Source: CAZNOG01 sp964574635 (GTDB lineage: Bacteria > Bacteroidota > Bacteroidia > Flavobacteriales_D > Cryomorphaceae). Taken from it: DNA of 64,000 nt. The notes beneath the pieces are model-generated. The model had not been told where the DNA came from, made no database searches, and saw only the letters and a program-made list of their open reading frames with translations. Where the stretch lies: positions 62,001 to 126,000 of the forward strand of contig CAZNOG010000001.1 of the NCBI GenBank assembly GCA_964574635.1, written 5' to 3'. Both the position numbers and the translations under genes were made by a program. Each line of letters starts with the position of its first letter. The stretch's first letter is position 1. Of the stretch, positions 43,583 to 55,500 are shown in pieces.

Positions 43583-46500
43583 CGCACTAAGTTGATTTGG
43601 CCGGAATAGTCGTACGTGTTGCCCTCCGTATTGGTGGCTTTTACGGTGTACACGTAAACTCCCGTGGGTACTTGTTTTCCGTTTTCGGTTCCGTCCCATC
43701 CGATTTCTTGGTTGGTGGATTTGAAAATTTCCCTTCCCCATCCGTCATAAACCCTGAAATCGAGTTGCGTGAAGGGCCCACCGCGTACGTAGTACACGTC
43801 GTTGAGCCCGTCGTCGTTGGGCGAGAAAGTGTTAGGCAGGCGGGGTGGTAGCACCACGTCTCCTTCAATGGTTATGGTGGCGCGCGTTGAATCGGTGCAA
43901 CCCCCCGTTCCTGTTACGACCAGTGTCACGATGTAATCGCCGCCTTCGGAGTAGGCGTAAGTCGGGTTGGTCAGGTCCGAGGTTCCCAAGCCGTCGCCGA
44001 AATTCCACAGCCATTCGAAGGCTCCCGTCGATTGGTCAGTGAAGAGCACGTCGAATTCCGTCGGAGCGGGATTGGTGCTGATGTCAAACGCGGCTGTCGG
44101 GCTGGCCGAAATATTGATCACATCCGTAATGGTATCCGCACATCCAAGGCTGCTGTGTGCGATCAAGGTCACCACGTGGCTGCCGGGCGTGTCGTAAGTA
44201 TAGCGGGGGTTCTGCACGTTGGTCACCGCACCTCCTCCGAAGTCCCAGGTCCAGCCGGATATTTCACCTTCGAAAAGTTCGGTGTCGTCGTTAAATTGAA
44301 CCGGTTGCCCCACACAGCCATCTTCGAAAGTGAAGTCGGCACTCAAGGGGTGGCTTATGTGAACGGTCATGGTGTCCCGCACGGGGGCACAGCCTTCCAA
44401 GCCGAGAGCCACGAGTTCGAGTTCCACGATGCCGGTGTTGGCGTCGTTCACCCCGATGACATAATCGGGAGCGATTTCGTTTTCCGAAGGCAGAAATACC
44501 CCGTCGCCGAAGGTGTTCCAGGTGAATTCGGTTTCGTTTTGTACCGTTCCCGACAGTTCGATGACTCCCGTCGAACGGCATATGTAGCGGTCTTCTCCGG
44601 CGTCCACCACCGGTTTGGGGTTGATGGTCAGGTGCACGGTGTCCGAAACCGCCTCACAGGGCCCGTTGTCGGTCGAAGTCAGTATCAAGTCGGCGAACCC
44701 GACCAAGAGGTCGTTGGCTCCCGGCAGATATTCACCGTTGAGGTTCTGGTTGTCCGTGAATCCACCGAAAGAATTGGTGGACCACACACCGGTGGTCGTC
44801 GAGCCGGACACCGATCCGTTCAAAGGCACGGAGGTTTGCGTGGCGCAGATCACCATGTCGTTGCCCGCGTTAACCACGGCGGGATCGATGAAGTGGAGTT
44901 CGATGGTCTCGGTCACCGTTCCGCAAGCGCCCGAAGAGGTGGCCGACAGTGTGATGGTGGCGCTACCCGCGTCGAGATCGGCTTGGGAGGGCACGTACGT
45001 AGTCGACAATCCGGTATTGTTCGGCTCGAATGTACCGCCCGAAGTTCCGCTCCAAAGCACGTCGTTCGAATTGAATACTTGCGCGCTCAACGATACTTCC
45101 GGAGAGGTGGTACAAGCTTCCCACACGGCGTCGATTTCGATGATGGGCAAGGCGTCGAACAACACTTTCAGTGAGTCGGTGTCGGCGGGGCAGTTCCCAT
45201 TGGATTCGGCGGAGAGGTAAAGGGTCACTTCGCCGTTGGCCACGTCGTCGGCGGAGGGGAGGTAATTCACGGCGGCTTGGTTGGCCGAAGGGTTGAACGT
45301 ACCTGTTCCGGACGTGGTCCACTCCATCCCCGGGCTTCCCTGGACGGTTCCGTTCAACGGAACCACTTCCGTGGTTTCACAAACTTCGATGTCGGCACCC
45401 GCCGAAACGGTGACTGCGTCCGCGAAGCTGAGGACAATCTGGTCGGAGGTATGTGCGCAGAGGCCGTCTCCATACGTGGTCAGGGTCAAGGTGGCCCCTC
45501 CGGCGATGCTGTCTTCAACGCTTGGTACATACATGGCCGTGAGTACGCTGTCGTTGGGTAGGAATTCTCCCGTTCCGCTGGTGGTCCATACTCCGCCCGT
45601 CGCGTGATTCACGCTTCCGAGGAGTTGAACCGGTGCGATGTCGCCACAGAGGACGGCATTGTTACCGGCGTCGGCGGTGGGCACGTATTGGAACGTGATC
45701 TCCAATTCGGAAGAACCTTCCGAACAGAGAGTGGAATTCGTAGACGTCAGCGTGAGCACCACGCTTCCGCCGTCGATGTCATCGTCGCTGGGTTCGTAGT
45801 ATGCGCTGAGCGAAGTGGACGAGGGGAAGAAAGTACCCGTTCCCGAGGTGGTCCAAACACCGGTCGATGCGTCACCGCTCACCACGCCGTTGAGCAAAAT
45901 CAGGTCGGTGGTTTCACAAGTCTCGATGTCCTCACCCGCAAATACGAATGCTTGGTCGCCGAATGTCAGCACGAACGAGTCGCTTTGCTCCTCACAGATG
46001 CCGTTGTTCGTTGAGGTCAACGTCAACACCACGGAACCATTGGCGATGTCATCGGGCGTGAAGTTGTACACCGCGTTCAAGGCGTTGGCGTTGGGGGTGA
46101 AATACCCGTTTCCGTCGGTGGTCCACACGCCCGTGCTGCTGCCTTCCGAAACGGAACCCGTCAATTGGATTTGACCCGATTCGGAACAGGCTTGTCGGTC
46201 GGGGCCTGCGCCAACCACCACTCCCGTGCTGATGGAAATATGAAGGGTATCGGATGAGGAAAAACAATTTCCGTTGTCGGTTGTCGTCAGAACGAGCTGG
46301 ACCCCACCCGAGTCGATGTCGTCTTGACTCGCCACGTAGAATGTGTTCAGGTTGTTGGCGTTTTGGAAGGTTCCGGAACCCAGGGTGGTCCATTGTCCGC
46401 CGCCGGCGTTGTTCACTTCTCCGTCGAGGTGGAAAGGAGCGACCTCGCCGCAGATTTCTATGTCTTCACCCGCGTTGGCGATGGGGCCGGGAATGAACGA

Positions 46501-49500
46501 CAGATTCAGGAAATCCGAAGCGGCGTTGCAGCTGTTGGTCAGCGTCATGGCCAAGTTCACGGATCCATTCACCAAATCCCCGGGGCTGGGCACATAGGTT
46601 GCGTTCAGCGTGGTGTTGTTCGGAACGAAGCTTCCGGTTCCGGTACTGGTCCACAATACCTCGTCGCCACCGGAAATCTCCGGGTTGAGTTGGAGTTCGG
46701 GATTGTTGTCGCACATCACGGCGTCCTCACCAACATCCACGGTGCCTTGGTGGAATATGTGGAGTTGAAGGGTGTCGGAGACTGCATGGCAATTTCCCAC
46801 GTTGGTAGAGGTGAGTATCAAGGAGACACCCATGGATTCCACGTCCTCCGCAGAGAAGATATACACCGGATTCAGTGCGGTCGGACTGGGGGAGAAGGTC
46901 CCCGAGCCCGAGGTCGTCCACAGACCGGTCGTGTTGGCTCCCCACACCGAACCGTTGACTTGAACTTCGGTTTCGGATGAACACGTTATGATGTCGGGAC
47001 CTGCATCCACCTCCGGCGCCGGGGTGAACGTTACCGTCATTTCATCGCTGGCTTGGTTGCAGGAATTCGCAGCGAAGGTGAGGGTTACCGTGCCCGCGCT
47101 GAGGTCGGCGTTGCTTGGGAGATAAGTTGCTCCGGGAACTTGTGGGTTGGGAAGGAACATCCCCGTGCCCGAAGTGGTCCATACCCCTTCCGTGGCCGCT
47201 CCACCGATGATTCCGTTCAACTCCACGTGGGGGTTGTTCATGCAGATATCTTGGTCGGGACCCGCATTGGCTGTTCCCGCAGGGGAAATGTAGATGTTCA
47301 TGGAGTCGCTCACCGGCAAACAGTTGCCGTTGTTGGTGGAGGTGAGCGTCAGCGTCACTTGCCCCATCAAGGAATCCAAAGAGGACGCGAGGTAGGATGC
47401 GTTGAGTGAACCGGCGTTCGGGATGAAAACCCCCGTGCCCGAAGTGGTCCATTGACCCGTCGTGGCACCGCCTTCAACGGTTCCGTTCAATGGAATCGCC
47501 AGATTGTCCACACAGGCGTAATAATCTTCTCCCGCTGAAACTTCCGGTGCGGGCGTAAAAGTGATCACCACCTGGTCGGAGGCGGGGAGGCAATTGCCGT
47601 TTCCGAACGTGGTCAAGGTCAAAGTAACCGACCCGTTGTTCAATTCCGATTGGGAGGGCGTGTACACGGCGTGAGGCGTGGTGTTGTCGGGGACGAAAGT
47701 TCCGGTTCCGCCACTCCAAACCGCACCGTCGGCAACGGTGAAGCTCCCCGAGAGAGATACTTCCGGGTTGTTGGCGCACAAGGTCATGTCCGAGCCCGCA
47801 TCCGCCACCGGCGATGGAGTGAAATGGATCGTCACTTGGTCGGAAACCGGCTCACAATACCCGTTGTCCGTGGAAGTCAGTGTCAACGTCACGAATCCAT
47901 TAGAAATCTCCTGTGCGGTGGGTTGGTACTGGGCGTTCAACACCGTGTTGCCGGGGGTGAACTCGCCGTTGCCACCGGACCATTGGCCACCACCCGCGAA
48001 GGTGATGGAACCGTTGAGGGTCACGAGGCTGTTGTTCGAGCAGATGTCTTGATCCGGCCCGGCGTCGACGATCGGCGCGGGATTGATGGTGATCGTAGTC
48101 TGGTCGCTTACTCCGGGACATTCACCGGAATTGAAAGTCGTCAAGGTCAGCGTTACCGATCCGTTGGTAATCTCCGCTGCGGACGGGGTGTAGGTCGCAT
48201 TCGGATCTTGGTTGCTCGGGTTGAAGAACCCGGTTCCACCCGACCATTGTACACCCGCGGCGTGTGAGAATGTACCTCCCAAAACCACGTTGGGGCTGTT
48301 GGCGCAGGATACCAAGTTGGATCCCGCGTCTACCGTAGGCTCGGGGTCGAAGGAAATGGTGATGTCGTCGGTCACTTGCAAGCAGTTACCGTTGCCTATG
48401 GTCACCAAGGTCAACGTGACCGATCCCTCCGCCAGTTCTTGAGGGGTGGGGTGGTAGACGGCGTCCATGGCGAGGGCGTTGGGTGTGAACGTTCCGGATC
48501 CGCCGGTCCACTGTGCGTTCGTGGCTACAGTGAATTCACCCGAAAGTTGAGCGGCCGGTGATCCCGCGCAGATGGAGAAATCTTCCCCGGCATCCACTGT
48601 GGGAGCCGGTGAGAACGTCACGGTCATTTCATCCTGTACGGGTACACAGCCTCCGTTGTCGGTCGACGTCAGAACGAAGGTGATGGTGCCCGATACGATT
48701 TCCGGCAACGTCGGGGTGTAGGTCGCATTCAGATCGTTTTTCGAGGGACTGAACGTTCCAAGTCCTCCCGACCACTGTCCCCCGCCTGCGTGCAGAACGC
48801 TTCCATCGAGTTGGAATTCGGCGTTGTTCGAACAGATGACGAGGTCGTTTCCTGCATCCACGACGGGTGCGGGGGTGATGGTGATGGTCATTTGATCCGT
48901 CACGGCCACGCAGTCTCCGTTTCCTGTGGTGGTGAGCGTCAGCGTCACGCTTCCATCGGCGATTTCATCCGCCGAAGGGGTGTACACCGCGTTGAGGGTG
49001 TTCGCGTCGGGGGAGAACGTTCCGCTTCCTCCCGACCACACTCCTCCGCTCGCGATGTTCACCGATGCGTTGAGGTTCACTTCGGGTGCGTTGGCGCAGA
49101 CGGTCACGTCGCTGCCGGCGTTTGCCGTGGGCGCGGGCGTAAAGGTGATGGTCACCTGGTCTTCCGCCGGGTTACAGTCTCCGTTCCCGGTGGTGGTGAG
49201 GGTCAAGGTCACCGAACCGTTCGCGATTTCATCCGCGGAGGGAGTGTAGACGGCGTCCAGGTCGTTTGCGTTGGGACTGAAGGTTCCGTTTCCTCCCGAC
49301 CACGTTCCGCCGGTGGCTACGGTTACGCTTCCTTCGAGTTGGGCCTGCGCATTGTTGGCGCAGAGCACGATGTTGGCTCCGGCTTCGGCGGTGGGCGAAG
49401 GTCCGAAGGTGTAGGTCACTTCATCGGTGACGGGCACGCAGCTTCCGTTGCCGGTGGAGGTCAATGTGAGGGTCACGCTGCCGTTGTTGATTTCAGACTG

Positions 49501-52500
49501 GCTGGGCGAGTACACGGCGTTGAGGTCCGAGGCGTTGGGTGTGAAGGAACCGCTTCCTCCGCTCCAGGTTCCGCCCGAGGCGATGGTTACGCTTCCGGCA
49601 AGTTCGATGTCCGCGTTGTTGGAGCATACTTCCATACCGACGCCGGCGTCCACGACGGGTGCGGGCGTGATGGTGATGGTCATTTGATCGGTCACGGCCA
49701 CGCAGTCGCCGTTTCCTGTGGTGGTGAGCGTCAGAGTCACGCTTCCGTCGGCGATCTCATCAGCCGAAGGGATGTACACCGCATTGAGGGTGTTCGCATC
49801 GGGAGAGAACGTTCCGTTGCCTCCCGACCACACTCCACCGCTCGCGATGTTCACCGATGCGTTGAGGTTCACGTCGGGTGCATTGGCGCAGACGGTCACG
49901 TCGCTGCCGGCGTTTGCCGTGGGCGCGGGCGTGAATGTGATGGTCACCTGATCTTCTACCGGGTTACAGTCTCCGTTTCCGGTGGTGGAAAGTGTCAAGG
50001 TCACCGACCCGTTCGCGATTTCATCCGCGGAGGGAGTGTAGACCGCGTCAAGGTCGTTTGCGTTGGGACTGAAGGTTCCGTTTCCTCCGGACCAAGTTCC
50101 GCCGGTGGCGATGGTCACGCTTCCTTCGAGTTGGGCCTGTGCGTTGTTGGCGCAGAGCACGATGTTGGCTCCGGCTTCAGCGGTGGGCGAGGGCCCGAAG
50201 GTGTAAGTCACTTCATCGGTGACGGGCACGCAGCTTCCGTTGCCGGTGGAGGTCAAGGTGAGGGTCACGCTGCCGTTGTTGATTTCCGATTGGCTGGGCG
50301 TGTACACGGCGTTGAGGTCGGATGCGTTGGGCGTGAAGGAACCGCTTCCTCCGCTCCAGGTTCCGCCCGAGGCGATGGTCACGCTTCCCGAGAGTTCGAT
50401 GTCCGCGTTGTTGGAGCAGACTTCCATTCCGACTCCCGCGTCAACGACGGGCGCGGGAGTGATTGTGATGGTCATTTGATCCGTTACGGCCACGCAGTCT
50501 CCGTTTCCTGTGGTGGTGAGCGTCAGCGTCACGCTTCCATCGGCGATTTCATCCGCCGAAGGGGTGTACACCGCGTTGAGGGTGTTCGCGTCGGGGGAGA
50601 ACGTTCCGCTTCCTCCCGACCACACTCCTCCGCTCGCGATGTTCACCGATGCGTTGAGGTTCACTTCGGGTGCGTTGGCGCAGACGGTCACGTCGCTGCC
50701 GGCGTTTGCCGTGGGCGCGGGCGTAAAGGTGATGGTCACCTGGTCTTCCGCCGGGTTACAGTCTCCGTTCCCGGTGGTGGTGAGGGTCAAGGTCACCGAA
50801 CCGTTCGCGATTTCATCCGCGGAGGGAGTGTAGACGGCGTCCAGGTCGTTTGCGTTGGGACTGAAGGTTCCGTTTCCTCCCGACCACGTTCCGCCGGTGG
50901 CTACGGTTACGCTTCCTTCGAGTTGGGCCTCTGCGTTGTTGGCGCAGAGCACGATGTTGGCTCCGGCTTCGGCGGTGGGCGAAGGCCCGAAGGTGTACGT
51001 CACTTCATCGGTGACCGGCACGCAACTTCCGTTCCCGGTGGAGGTCAAGGTGAGGGTCACGCTGCCGTTGTTGATTTCCGATTGGCTGGGCGTGTACACG
51101 GCGTTGAGGTCGGAAGCGTTGGGGGTGAAGGAACCGCTTCCTCCGCTCCAGGTTCCACCCGAGGCGATGGTTACGCTTCCGGCGAGTTCAATCTCCGCGT
51201 TGTTGGAGCAGACTTCCATGCCGACACCTGCGTCCACGACGGGCGCGGGCGTGATGGTGATGGTCATTTGATCCGTTACGGCCACACAGTCGCCGTTTCC
51301 TGTAGTGGTGAGCGTGAGCGTCACGGATCCATCGGCGATTTCATCGGCCGAGGGGGTGTACACCGCGTTGAGGGTGGTCGCGTCGGGGGAGAACGTTCCG
51401 TTTCCTCCGGACCACACTCCACCGCTCGCGATGTTCACCGAAGCGTTGAGGTTCACATCGGGCGCGTTGGCACAGACGGTCACGTCGCTTCCCGCGTTTG
51501 CCGTGGGCGCGGGCGTAAAGGTGATGGTCACCTGGTCTTCCGCCGGGTTACAGTCTCCGTTCCCGGTGGTGGTGAGGGTCAAGGTCACCGAACCGTTCGC
51601 GATTTCATCGGCGGAAGGAGTGTAGACCGCGTCAAGGTCGTTTGCGTTGGGACTGAAAGTTCCATTTCCTCCGGACCAAGTTCCGCCGGTGGCGATGGTC
51701 ACGCTTCCTTCGAGTTGGGCCTGTGCGTTGTTGGCGCAGAGCACGATGTTGGCTCCGGCTTCAGCGGTGGGCGAGGGCCCGAAGGTGTAAGTCACTTCAT
51801 CGGTGACGGGCACGCAGCTTCCGTTGCCGGTGGAGGTCAAGGTGAGGGTCACGCTGCCGTTGTTGATTTCCGATTGGCTGGGCGTGTACACGGCGTTGAG
51901 GTCGGATGCGTTGGGCGTGAAGGAACCGCTTCCTCCGCTCCAGGTTCCGCCCGAGGCGATGGTCACGCTTCCGGCGAGTTCAATATCCGCGTTGTTGGAG
52001 CAGACTTCCATGCCGACTCCGGCGTCTACGACGGGTGCGGGAGTGATGGTGATTGTCATTTGATCCGCCACGGAGAGACAGTCTCCTTCTCCGGTGGTGG
52101 TGAGCGTGAGGGTCACGGAGCCGTTCGCGATTTCAGCCGGGGATGGGATGTAGGTCGCCCCAAGGGAGGTGTTTCCCGGTGAGAACGTTCCGTTTCCGCC
52201 CGACCAGATGCCACCGGTGGCACGGTGCACGTGACCGTTCAGGTTGACCAGGGGTGCATTTGCGCAGACGGTTGCGTCGGTACCGGCGTTCACCGTAGGT
52301 CCTTCCGTGAAGGTGATGTTCACAAAATCTTCCACCGGCAAGCAGTTGCCGTGACCTGTGGAGGTCAGAGTCAAAATGAGCGACCCGGACTCGATTTCTT
52401 CGGGAGTCGGATTGTAGAGTGCATTGAGTGTGTTTGCATTGGGGATGAATGTCCCGTTTCCACCGGACCACGTTCCGCCGGTGGCTCCGGACACGGAGCC

Positions 52501-55500
52501 CGACAAGTTGAGTTGGGCGTTGTTTTCACATACGCTGATGGCCGTACCGGCATCCACGGTGGGGGCCGGGGTGAAATTGATGGTCACGTCATCCGTCACC
52601 GGAGCGCAATTGCCGTGGCCGGTGGTGGTCAGCGTCAGAGTGAGGCTGCCCGAATTGATTTCCGTTTGGGTCGGCGAGTACACCGCATTCAAATCATTGG
52701 CATCGGGGGAGAAAGTCCCGAGACCTCCCGACCACGTTCCGCCGGTGGCGATTGTCACCGCCCCGGAGAGTTGAACCTCGGCGTTGTTGGCGCAAAGCGT
52801 TTTCGGAGTTCCCGCGTCTGCCGTGGGTGCATCCGTAAAGGTGATGGTTATTTGGTCGGATACGGCGTTGCAATTTCCGTTGGCGGAAGAAGTAAGGGTC
52901 AGGGTAATGGATCCAGACTGGATTTCCGATGCGGTGGGGTGGTAGGTGGCGTTCAGCGTGGTGTTGTCCGGGCTGAATGATCCGTTGCCACCGCTCCAAG
53001 TACCTCCTCCGGCTCCTGATACCGATCCTTGCAATGCGATGGCCGCGTTGTTTTCACAAACCGCGAAATCCGCACCGGCGTTCACGACGGGGGCGGGAGT
53101 GAAGGTGTAAGTCACTTCGCTTTCCACCGGATTGCAATTGCCGTTGTCGAGAGAGGCCAGCGTAAGGGTAAGGCTGCCCGAGTCGATTTCTTCCTGGGTG
53201 GGAGTATAGACCGCGTCGAGAGTGGTTGTATTGGGTGTGAAGGTGCCGTTTCCTCCCGTCCAAATGCCGAAGCTGGCGCCGGACAATGATCCGTCCAAGT
53301 GGATTTGGGGGTTGTTCTCACAAACTTCACCGCCCGCACCGGCGTTCACCACGGGAGGTTCCGTGAAGTTGAAAGTGACCTGATCGGTTTCGGGCAGGCA
53401 GTCGCCGTTGCCGGTGGTGGTCAGGGTGAGGGTGATCCCACCGCTGAAGAGTTCGCCGATGGTCGGAGTATAAATGGCGTCGAGGGCTTGGTTGTCGGGG
53501 CTGAAGGTGCCCATTCCACCGGACCATTCCCCGCCGTCGGCAACGGATACGAATCCATCCAATTGGATTTCGGCGTTGTTGCGGCAAATGGGTCGATCAC
53601 TGCCCGCATCCGCGGTAGGCGCGGGAGTGAAATAAATCGTCATCTGGTCCTGCACTTGGATGCACCCTCCGTTTCCGGTGGTGGTGAGCGTGAGGGTCAC
53701 CGAACCGTTTGCGATTTCGGCGGGCGTGGGGGTGTAGGTGGTGGCGAGAACTTCGTTTGAAGGGTTGAAAGTTCCCGAACCGCCGGTCCAAATTCCGCCG
53801 GTGGCTACCGTCACCGATCCGATCAAGTTGATCCCGGGGTCATTGGCACAGACCGTTTGGTCGGGTCCGGCACTTACCGTGGGCGGTGGGCCGAAGGTGA
53901 TTTCGACTTGGTCCGTTACGGCGAGGCAGTTGCCGTTGCCGGTGGAAGTCAGCGTCAGGGTCAACGATCCGTCGGCCACTTCTTGAGCGGTGGGGATGTA
54001 CTGTGCGTTCAGGTGTCCGGGGCCGGGGATGAAGGTACCGTCCCCGCCACTCCAAATTCCACCACCCGCCACATCGACGAAACCGTTCAAGTGAACGGTG
54101 GTGTTGTTGGCGCAAGCGGCGATGTCATCTCCCGCATCGACGATTGGCGCGGGTGTATAGGTGATGACCACTTCGTCTTCGACCGGAAAGCAGTTGCCCA
54201 CGGAAGTGAGCGTAAGTGTCACGCTTCCTCCGCTGAGGTCGGCGAGACTGGGTTCGTAAGTCGTCCCCAAATCAGTATCGTCCACAAAAACCCCCGTACC
54301 GTTCGTACTCCAAAATCCCTGGGTGGCACCGCCACTCACGGAACCTTCGAGTACGGTGGGTTGGTTGGCGCAAACCGTCATGTCGGCGCCGGCATCCACT
54401 ACGATCTCGGCCGAGAATTCGGAGAAGTATCCGAATCGGCACCCCGAGCCGGCGCCCCCGTTGATCAAACCGAGGGAGAACACTTCTTCGTAGTTGACCA
54501 GAAGGTTCGCGAGGCCCACGGGAATCACGCCGGTGGAAAATGAGATTTGCGTTCCCATCCACGCGCCGTCCGTGCCGGGCACTACGGAGAAAGAATCGGG
54601 ATCGATGATGCTCGAATCGCCGTTGAGTACGAACGCGTCTTCCGCACCGGCGGGAACGAGGAGGTTGATGAGAAACTCTTCCGATGTGGACCGGACGAAG
54701 CTCACCTGCTCGGATCCCGCGCAGTTGAGAGGGGGGAGCAGTGCCATTCCCACTTCACAGCCGAAACCGCTCACGTGGATCAGGTAAAATGGTTTGTTTC
54801 CGGAGATGTAGGTCAGGTCATCGGTGAGGGTGATTTTGTAGGTTTCGCCGTTGAAGAGGGTAGCTACCGGGCTGCCGGCCACGGAGATGACCGTGTTGTT
54901 TTGAGTCGCCACCACGAAGGCGTTTTCCTCAACGTTCAGACCCCCTTTGTTGACGATGTAATCCGTTCCAACGATGTCGACCGGTACGAGCTGGTCGCCC
55001 ATGAGGTCGCGGCATCCTTCCGGTTGGGCCCACACGGAATCGTCCTTGATGGACACCGCAATGGGTTTATTGGAGAGAATCACCGTGCCGGAAGGGTTGT
55101 CGGCCGGATCGTTGTTGGTGACCGACGCGCTGTAGGTTTGACCTTCGTTCAGCGTGATCACGAAACTCTGAAAAGCGGGCTGACCCCCGTCGAGGTCGGA
55201 GGTCGGGTAAACGAGGATTTGTGTGTTGTCTTCCGTGGCGACAATGTCGAAGGAAGTGTAGGGCATCGGGCTGTAACTCCCATTCGGCCAGATGTTTTGC
55301 ATGGGTACGTAAAACTCCGTTCCCAATCCGTTCAGCCCTTTGAGCGCCCAGATGTCGGGGTTTTGGGGCGAATTGATTTCGAAGTAGCAGGTGATTTCCG
55401 CCGTGGAATAAATTTTCAACCCCGTGTTCAGCACGGTATGGGTTGGAAACGTCATCAAATCGTCGAGGAAATCGGTCAGCTCTTCCGTCACGGAAGAGTT

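Noticed and set aside
48865..52032. A CRISPR-like or satellite array
   Set aside because: The repeat unit is 792 bases and in frame with a coding sequence; there are no short spacers or cas genes.
48790..52182. A 1130-aa open frame on the plus strand, antisense to the giant gene
   Set aside because: It is a mirror of the 792-bp repeats: its sequence is low-complexity with His/Gly/Val runs, and the repeated codon pattern of the real gene keeps stops out of the opposite frame.
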